Shown one piece after another: positions 15,444 through 20,216 of a DNA stretch of 20,216 nt. A model generated the notes under the pieces. That model made no database searches. It had not been told where the DNA came from and saw only the letters and a list, made by a program, of their open reading frames with translations. The position numbers and the translations under genes were made by a program. The stretch covers positions 1 through 20,216 of the forward strand of contig CAZCYE010000027.1 of assembly GCA_964502775.1 (NCBI GenBank), in the 5' to 3' direction. Position 1 is the stretch's first letter; every line of letters starts with the position of its first letter. The DNA is from CAZCYE01 sp964502775 (GTDB lineage Bacteria > Actinomycetota > Acidimicrobiia > IMCC26256 > PALSA-555).

Positions 15444-16841
15444 GTGGCGTCCACGCTGCCGGTTCCGCTCGCTGCCGCCCGGGCTCGCTCACTGCCCATC
15501 CCCGAGGCGGCCACCCACCCCGTAGTGGTGCGCGCCGGGTGCGCCACGGTGGTGGCGGCCGAGCCCGCCGAGGTCGTCTCCGCGCACGGTGACGAGGCGC
15601 TCGAGATCCTCGACCGCCTCGACGGCTGGTGGGCGGGGTTCCTCGCCTACGACCTCGGGCGGTCCGTGGAGCGTGTCCACCCTCACCACCGCCCCGGGCC
15701 TCACCAGCATCCCGGGCCTCACCACCGCCCCGGACCCCGCGACGCGCTCCCCGACCTGCTGCTCGCCCGTTACGACGCGCGTCTCGTGCTCGACGACGAC
15801 CCGTCCGGGCCAGCCCGATTCGAGGGGCGCGCGGGCGCGATCCGACGGCTCGAACGGCGACTCGAATCGGCGCGCAGGCCGCGCGCGCCGCGTGAGCTCC
15901 GCATGCTGGGCTCCCCCCGGTCGAGCGCGACCCGGGCCGAGTTCGAAGCCGGCGTGCGCGCCATCGTCGCGCTGATCGAGGCCGGTGACTGCTACCAGGT
16001 CAACCTCACCCGTCAACTGGGCTGGGATCTCGAGTGTGATCCCGTGGACCTCGCCCATGCGGTGCGCGCGGCCAATCCCGCTCCCCACGAATCGCTGCTC
16101 GTGCTCCCCCGCTCAGGCGCACCATCGGTAGCGATCGTGTCGGCGTCGCCGGAGCGATACCTGTCCTGGCAGGGCGACCGCGTGGAGACCCGGCCGATCA
16201 AGGGCACGCATCGTGACGCGGCATCGTTGCTCGCCAGCGCGAAGGACGCGGCCGAGCACGTCATGATCGTCGACCTCGCCCGCAACGACCTCGGGCGGGT
16301 GTGCGAGTACGGCAGCGTGGCCGTCGAGGCGCTCGAGGCGCTCGAACGCCACCCCGGCCTGTTCCATCTCGTGAGCACGGTGCGCGGGCGGCTCCGGCCC
16401 GGGACCGGTCTCGGCGACCTCGTGCGGGCGACGTTCCCCGCGGCGTCGATCACCGGCGCGCCCAAGCCGCGTGTGCTCCAGGCGATCGAGGATCTCGAGG
16501 CATGCCGGCGGGGCGTGTACTGCGGCGCGGTCGGCTGGATCGACGCCGATCGGGGCACGGGCGACCTGTCGTTGGCCATCCGCACGTTCGCGATCCACGA
16601 CGGGGCGACCAGGCTCGGGGTGGGCGCGGGGATCGTCGCCGATTCCGACCCCGCGACGGAGTGGGACGAGACCGAGCTCAAGGTGGCGCGTCTCCTCGGC
16701 GCGCTCGGCCACGAGGTACCGGGTGGGAACCTCGACATCGGTCGCGACGCCGCGAGGCGTCAGCGCCAGGGGCGGCGCGCGCGGCCCCGTCCCGCGCGGG
16801 TCGTGGGGCCCGACGCCCTAGGTGCTCACGCCGGCCCGTGA
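15444..16841 (+). CDS. pabB: Aminodeoxychorismate synthase component I (PabB)
   Basis: Chorismate-using enzyme that, with a glutamine amidotransferase (PabA, not in this window), makes 4-amino-4-deoxychorismate for folate. The 465-residue product has a chorismate-binding domain from about residue 155: GDCYQVNLTR, SASPERYLS, RPIKGTHRD with Lys253, DLARNDLGRVC, FPAASITGAPK, GWIDADRGTGDLSLAIRT and GAGIVADSDPATEWDETELK. The Lys in PIKGT is the aminodeoxychorismate synthase hallmark; anthranilate synthases have Ala there. The following pabC supports this. The N-terminal part contains three tandem PHxxPG units (about 80-97), and the C-terminal 30 residues are Arg-rich and extend beyond the usual end. 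The GTG at 15444 fits a leaderless start. The stop overlaps pabC (GTGA). Confidence 0.92.
   Translation: MASTLPVPLAAARARSLPIPEAATHPVVVRAGCATVVAAEPAEVVSAHGDEALEILDRLDGWWAGFLAYDLGRSVERVHPHHRPGPHQHPGPHHRPGPRDALPDLLLARYDARLVLDDDPSGPARFEGRAGAIRRLERRLESARRPRAPRELRMLGSPRSSATRAEFEAGVRAIVALIEAGDCYQVNLTRQLGWDLECDPVDLAHAVRAANPAPHESLLVLPRSGAPSVAIVSASPERYLSWQGDRVETRPIKGTHRDAASLLASAKDAAEHVMIVDLARNDLGRVCEYGSVAVEALEALERHPGLFHLVSTVRGRLRPGTGLGDLVRATFPAASITGAPKPRVLQAIEDLEACRRGVYCGAVGWIDADRGTGDLSLAIRTFAIHDGATRLGVGAGIVADSDPATEWDETELKVARLLGALGHEVPGGNLDIGRDAARRQRQGRRARPRPARVVGPDALGAHAGP
15681..15734 (+). repeat. Three in-frame 18-bp tandem repeats in pabB
   Basis: Units at 15681-15698, 15699-15716 and 15717-15734 begin CCTCACCA and end CCCGG(G/A). 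They encode PHHRPG, PHQHPG and PHHRPG. Units 1 and 3 differ only at the last base; unit 2 has three further changes. Confidence 0.9.
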
Positions 16842-17680
16842 GCGGCTACCTCTGGCTCGACGGCGCCCTGGTGGAGGAGGCGCACGCTCGCGTGTCGCCC
16901 GTCGACCACGGCCTGCTCGTCGGCGACGGCGTGTTCGAGACGCTGCGGATCTACGACGGCGAGCCGTTCGCCTGGACCCGCCACTACGAGCGGCTCTGCC
17001 ACTCGGCGGCAGGGCTGGACCTCGCGGTTCCGGACGCAACGGCGCTGCGCGCGGCCACAGACGAGGTGCTCACGGCCAACGCGGTGCGCACCGGGCGGCT
17101 GCGCATCACCGTGACCGGCGGCCCCGCGCCGCTGGGGTCCGAGCGCGGCGACGCAACGCCCACGGTGATCGTCGCCACCTCGGCGCTGGGTCCGGGACGG
17201 TCCCGCGAGACGGTGGTCACGGTGCCGTGGCGGCGCAACGAGCGGGGCGCCACCACGGGGCTCAAGACCACGTCGTACGCCGAGAACGTGCGGGCGCTGG
17301 CCTTCGCACGCGCCCACGGCGCCACGGAGGCGATCTTCGCCAACACGCGCGACGAGCTGTGCGAGGCAACGGGTTCCAACGTCTTCGTGGTCGTCGACGG
17401 TATGGCGGAGACGCCTCCGGCCGAGGCCGGATGCCTGCTCGGCGTGACCCGTGCCCTCGTGCTCGAGCTCTGCGCGCGCGAGGGAATCCGCGCGCGCGAG
17501 ACCCCGCTCCTGCTCGGCGTGCTGGCCGATGCCGACGAGGTGTTCCTCACGTCCACGACGCGCGAGGTGCAGCCGGTGGGGCGCGCCGACGAGCGGGTGA
17601 TCACGCCGGCGCCGGGGCCGGTCACGGCGCGCATCGCCGCCGCGTTCCGTGCCCTCGTCGCCGCCGACATCGACCCCTGA
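16838..17680 (+). CDS. pabC: Aminodeoxychorismate lyase PabC (class IV PLP aminotransferase fold)
   Basis: A 280-residue fold-type IV PLP enzyme that removes pyruvate from aminodeoxychorismate to give p-aminobenzoate. Motifs: SPVDHGLLVGDGVFETLRIYDG near the N-terminus, TGLKTTSYAENV with the likely PLP lysine Lys143, EAIFANTRDELCEATGSNVFVV, and FLTSTTREVQPV near the C-terminus. The GTG at 16838 overlaps the pabB stop by 4 nt and begins just before the conserved SGYLWLDG start; the longer frame to 16301 is a shadow of pabB. Branched-chain or D-amino-acid aminotransferase activity is possible within this fold, but operon position makes PabC by far the best call. The stop at 17678-17680 is followed by a G-rich tandem repeat before the convergent birA. 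Confidence 0.9.
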   Translation: MSGYLWLDGALVEEAHARVSPVDHGLLVGDGVFETLRIYDGEPFAWTRHYERLCHSAAGLDLAVPDATALRAATDEVLTANAVRTGRLRITVTGGPAPLGSERGDATPTVIVATSALGPGRSRETVVTVPWRRNERGATTGLKTTSYAENVRALAFARAHGATEAIFANTRDELCEATGSNVFVVVDGMAETPPAEAGCLLGVTRALVLELCAREGIRARETPLLLGVLADADEVFLTSTTREVQPVGRADERVITPAPGPVTARIAAAFRALVAADIDP

Positions 17681-17730
17681 TCGCCGGGTTGCACCGGGTT
17701 GCGCTGGGTGGCGCCGGGTGGGGCCGGTGG
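17681..17730 (+). repeat. Degenerate 10-bp tandem repeat with G-quadruplex motif after pabC
   Basis: Five 10-bp units of consensus close to GCGCCGGGTT or GCGCCGGGTG follow the pabC stop directly. They place GGG tracts at 17686, 17696, 17706 and 17716, each separated by 7 nt, which meets the usual G3-N1-7 four-tract G-quadruplex pattern on the coding strand and in the pabC mRNA. It lies between convergent genes and could act as a transcript end or stability element. Confidence 0.75.
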
Positions 17731-17752
17731 CGCTCGGCGCGCCCGAGCGCGA

Positions 17753-18586
17753 TCAGCCTGTGCGCAGATGCACGACGTCGCCGGCGCTCACGACGACCGC
17801 GTCAGGCTGGGAGCCGGGCTCGGAGCTGGTCGCGGCCGGGACGACCACGAGATCGCCCCGCTCGTCGATGTCCACGGCCCGTCCCTGCACCGCGCCCCCC
17901 GATCGCGACACGCGCACGTCGCGCCCGAGGGTGACGAGGTCGCGTCGGTAGCGTTGGGTGACGGTGTCGAGGTCCTCGAGCTCGCGCCCGAGGTGGGCGA
18001 GGAAGGCCCCCAGCAGGTCGTCCCGGTCGATGGCGCGACCCGATTCCAGGTTGCAGGCGGTGGCCGTGCCGGCCAGCTCGCCGGGGAGCTCGTGCCACTC
18101 CACGTTGCAACCCACCCCCACCACCACGGCGGCCGGGGTGGTGGGGGTGGCATCCCCCCCGGTCAGCCGGGCCGTGCCCTCGCCGGGCGTAGATCCAGGA
18201 GAGTCGGTCTCGGCGAGCACCCCGGCCAGCTTCCGCTCGCCCACCACCACGTCGTTGGGCCACTTGAGCCCCGCTCGGAACCCGGCGACCTCCTCGACCG
18301 CGCCCACCAGCGCCAAGGCTGCGGCCAGCGTGACCAGGTGCCGGCGATCAGCCGGCACCCGGGGCCGGAGCAGCACCGACACGAGCAGCGACGAACCGGG
18401 CGGCGCGAGCCAAGAGCGCTCGAGGCGCCCGCGCCCGGCTCGCTGATGGTCGGCCACCACGACCGTGCCCTCGGGCGCGCCGGCGCGGGCCTCGTCGAGC
18501 AGGTACTGGTTGGTGGAATCCAGCTCCGCGAACCTCCGGATCGCCCATGCCGGTGTCGCCGCCGGTGTCGCCGCCGGTGTCGCCAT
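17753..18586 (-). CDS. birA: Biotin--[acetyl-CoA-carboxylase] ligase (BirA, no DNA-binding domain)
   Basis: Activates biotin with ATP and attaches it to the carrier-domain lysine of biotin-dependent carboxylases. The 277-residue product has ELDSTNQYLL at about 21-30, QRAGRGRLERSW at about 48-59 (GRGR biotinoyl-AMP loop), LKWPNDVVVGERKLAGVLAE at about 107-126, GVGCNVEW at about 157-164, and a small C-terminal SH3-like domain (GRDVRVSRSGG to LVVV). There is no N-terminal helix-turn-helix, so it is a ligase without the E. coli-type repressor function. The ATG at 18586 gives an N-terminus of three ATPA repeats; the frame is open upstream to 19996, but that is antisense to the carboxylase gene. 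It is divergent from the carboxylase alpha chain, its likely client. Confidence 0.94.
   Translation of the reverse strand: MATPAATPAATPAWAIRRFAELDSTNQYLLDEARAGAPEGTVVVADHQRAGRGRLERSWLAPPGSSLLVSVLLRPRVPADRRHLVTLAAALALVGAVEEVAGFRAGLKWPNDVVVGERKLAGVLAETDSPGSTPGEGTARLTGGDATPTTPAAVVVGVGCNVEWHELPGELAGTATACNLESGRAIDRDDLLGAFLAHLGRELEDLDTVTQRYRRDLVTLGRDVRVSRSGGAVQGRAVDIDERGDLVVVPAATSSEPGSQPDAVVVSAGDVVHLRTG
18112..18150. repeat. Perfect 14-bp inverted repeat inside birA
   Basis: CCACCCCCACCACC at 18112-18125 and its exact reverse complement at 18137-18150 are separated by 11 nt. In birA this encodes the Thr/Pro-Ala-Val-Val stretch before GVGCNVEW. The arms are also a C-rich/G-rich strand pair. Confidence 0.85.
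18551..18586 (-). repeat. Three 12-bp tandem repeats at the birA N-terminus
   Basis: Just after the ATG, a 12-bp unit (GCGACACCGGCG) occurs three times, the last with one changed base, encoding ATPA-ATPA-ATPA. It precedes the first conserved ligase residues and may be a slippage-made spacer. Confidence 0.85.
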
Positions 18587-18652
18587 CGCCGCTCGATCCC
18601 TACTCGGACCCCGGGCCCGCCCTGGGCCCCCGCGCTGATCGTGACTCGCTCG

Positions 18653-18658
18653 TAGGAT
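18653..18658 (+). promoter_or_regulatory. Possible -10 element of the carboxylase gene
   Basis: TAGGAT matches TANNNT, 33 nt before the GTG at 18692, leaving room for a leader with the GAGGAG ribosome binding site at 18682-18687. No good -35 is seen at the expected distance. Confidence 0.3.
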
Positions 18659-18691
18659 ACGACGTCCCTTCGCGCCGATCCGAGGAGCCGG

Positions 18692-20216
18692 GTGCTCGCC
18701 AAGATCCTCATCGCCAACCGGGGCGAGATCGCGGTCCGGGTCATGCGCACCTGCCGGGAGCTGGGCATCGCGACGGTGGCCGTGTACTCCGAGGAGGACC
18801 GGGGCGCCGCGCACGTGCGCTACGCCGACGAGGCCTACGCGCTCGGGGGCCAGACCCCGGCCGAGAGCTACCTCCAGGTGGACGTCATCCTCGACGCGCT
18901 GGCGCGCAGCGGCGCCGACGGCCTGCACCCGGGCTACGGCTTCTTCGCCGAGAACGCTGACTTCGCTCGGGCGGTGGGCACGGCCGGCGTGGTCTGGATC
19001 GGGCCACCCCCGGAAGCGATCGAGGTGATGGGCGACAAGATCTCCTCCCGCCGGGCGGCCAAGGCTGCGGGGGTGGACTCGGTCCCCGGCACCCTGGAGC
19101 CGGTCACCGGTCCCGACGAGGTGGTCGCCTTCGGGGAGGCCAACGGCTGGCCCGTGGCCATCAAGGCGGCCTACGGCGGCGGGGGCAAGGGCCTCAAGGT
19201 GGTGCAGTCCCCGGCGGAGGTGCCCGAGGCGCTCAAATCGGTGGCCCGCGAGGCCACCGCCTACTTCGGACGTCCCGAGGCGTACCTCGAGCGGTACCTC
19301 GCCCGTCCTCGCCACATCGAGATCCAGGTGTTCTGCGACACGCACGGCAACGCCGTCTGGCTCGGCGAGCGCGACTGCTCCACCCAGCGCCGGCACCAGA
19401 AGCTGATCGAGGAATCGCCCGCGCCACTGCTCGACGACACGATGCGCGCGGCGATGGGCCGCGCCGCGGTGAAGGTCGCCAAGGGGTGCGGCTACGTGAA
19501 CGCGGGCACCGTCGAGATGCTCGTGGAGGATGGGAGCTTCTGGTTCCTGGAGATGAACACCCGTCTCCAGGTGGAGCACTCCGTGACCGAGATGGTGACG
19601 GGACTCGACCTGGTGGCCGAGCAGATCGGTGTGGCATCGGGTGAACCACTGTCGTTCACCCAGAAGTCGGTGACGCGCCGCGGCCACTCGATCGAGTGCC
19701 GGATCAACGCCGAGGACCCGGCGCGCGGCTTCCTCCCGTCCCCGGGCACGATCACCCGACTCCGGGTGCCGAGCGGCCCGGGCGTCCGCTGGGACGGCGG
19801 CTACGAGGAAGGCGACACGGTCTCGCAGTACTACGACGATCTCGTCGGCAAGCTCGTGGTGTGGGGCGTGGACCGCGCCCAGGCTCGCCGACGCGCGCTG
19901 CGGGCCCTCGGGGAGCTCGAGGTCGAAGGCGTACACACCACGATCCCCGCGCACCAGGCCGTGCTCGCGCATCCCGACTTCGTCGAGGGGGGCCACTCCA
20001 CGCGCTGGGTCGAAGAGGACCTCGACGTGGCGGCGCTGGGCTCACCCACTCCCAACCCCGTGGTCGTCGAGATGGGACCAGGCGCGGTGGAACGCACCAT
20101 CCCCGTGGAGGTGGACGGCAAGCACTTCACGGTGAGGCTGTGGCTCCCCGAGGGCACGGGCGCGGGAGCGGCCGGCGGGGCGGCCACGCCACCCGCGCGC
20201 CGGGCGACGCGGCCCC
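18692..20216 (+). CDS. Acyl-CoA carboxylase alpha chain, biotin carboxylase domain (partial, runs off window)
   Basis: Biotin carboxylase half of an acetyl/propionyl/methylcrotonyl-type CoA carboxylase, charging biotin with bicarbonate using ATP. At least 508 codons are present with no stop before the edge. Visible: KILIANRGEIAVRVMRTCRELGI at the N-terminus, HPGYGFFAENADFA, the ATP-grasp loop YGGGGKG at about 161-167, RHQKLIEESPAP, the catalytic EMNTRLQVEH at about 287-296, ECRINAEDP, and the C-terminal lobe ending near 450. The remaining residues enter a linker containing PVEVDGKHFTVRLW, as in actinobacterial AccA-type alpha chains, so a biotin carrier domain with a modified lysine is expected beyond 20216. 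The GTG at 18692 follows GAGGAG by 4 nt. Substrate class is not decidable. It lies divergent from birA. Confidence 0.95.
   Translation, partial: MLAKILIANRGEIAVRVMRTCRELGIATVAVYSEEDRGAAHVRYADEAYALGGQTPAESYLQVDVILDALARSGADGLHPGYGFFAENADFARAVGTAGVVWIGPPPEAIEVMGDKISSRRAAKAAGVDSVPGTLEPVTGPDEVVAFGEANGWPVAIKAAYGGGGKGLKVVQSPAEVPEALKSVAREATAYFGRPEAYLERYLARPRHIEIQVFCDTHGNAVWLGERDCSTQRRHQKLIEESPAPLLDDTMRAAMGRAAVKVAKGCGYVNAGTVEMLVEDGSFWFLEMNTRLQVEHSVTEMVTGLDLVAEQIGVASGEPLSFTQKSVTRRGHSIECRINAEDPARGFLPSPGTITRLRVPSGPGVRWDGGYEEGDTVSQYYDDLVGKLVVWGVDRAQARRRALRALGELEVEGVHTTIPAHQAVLAHPDFVEGGHSTRWVEEDLDVAALGSPTPNPVVVEMGPGAVERTIPVEVDGKHFTVRLWLPEGTGAGAAGGAATPPARRATRP

Noticed and set aside
18587..19996. Long upstream extension of the birA frame on the minus strand
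   Set aside because: It is antisense to the clearly conserved biotin carboxylase gene, and recognisable ligase sequence begins only after the ATG at 18586.

Overview
The window is about 20 kb of very GC-rich DNA, densely coded, with many GTG starts and 4-nt stop/start overlaps. Gene content points to a high-GC actinobacterium: FbiA/CofD and CofE with an FbiB-type nitroreductase for coenzyme F420, a WbbL-like glycosyltransferase beside an LCP cell-wall ligase, a DUF5719-type protein beside a giant glycosyltransferase, and an actinobacterial biotin-dependent carboxylase alpha chain. A deep lineage such as Acidimicrobiia would fit, but that placement is inference from gene content only. No RNA gene, CRISPR array, insertion sequence, phage gene or broken gene was seen.

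Layout. (1) 193-2235 (+): ftsH membrane protease. (2) 7640-2256 (-): a three-gene operon of a giant GT2/multi-membrane glycosyltransferase, a DUF5719-like exported protein and a membrane-anchored thioredoxin-like protein, convergent with ftsH. (3) 7697-9974 (+): the F420 operon cofD, cofE and a nitroreductase-fold gene equal to the C-terminal half of mycobacterial FbiB. (4) 9975-10158: a structured intergenic element with 23-bp direct repeats and an 18-bp hairpin between convergent operons. (5) 15391-10159 (-): five genes for envelope glycopolymer work, in transcription order LCP ligase, WbbL-like glycosyltransferase, His-rich membrane protein of unknown function, sugar-1-phosphate nucleotidyltransferase and GalE-type epimerase. 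(6) 15444-17680 (+): pabB-pabC for p-aminobenzoate. (7) 17681-17752: a 10-bp tandem repeat with a four-tract G-quadruplex motif. (8) 18586-17753 (-): birA, divergent from (9) 18692 to the window end (+): the carboxylase alpha chain, cut off at the edge.

How the genes fit together. BirA would attach biotin to the carrier domain of the carboxylase transcribed away from it. The epimerase, nucleotidyltransferase, two glycosyltransferases and LCP protein form a plausible pathway from activated sugar to glycan attached to the wall. The neighbourhood resembles the mycobacterial fbiA-fbiB / manC / wbbL / LCP locus, but FbiB is split into two genes and an epimerase takes the place of rmlD. I do not see an obviously new defence or mobile system. 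The most unusual items are the intergenic hairpin/repeat element, the G-rich tandem repeat, the split FbiB, the His-rich membrane protein, and the in-frame tandem repeats in PabB and BirA.
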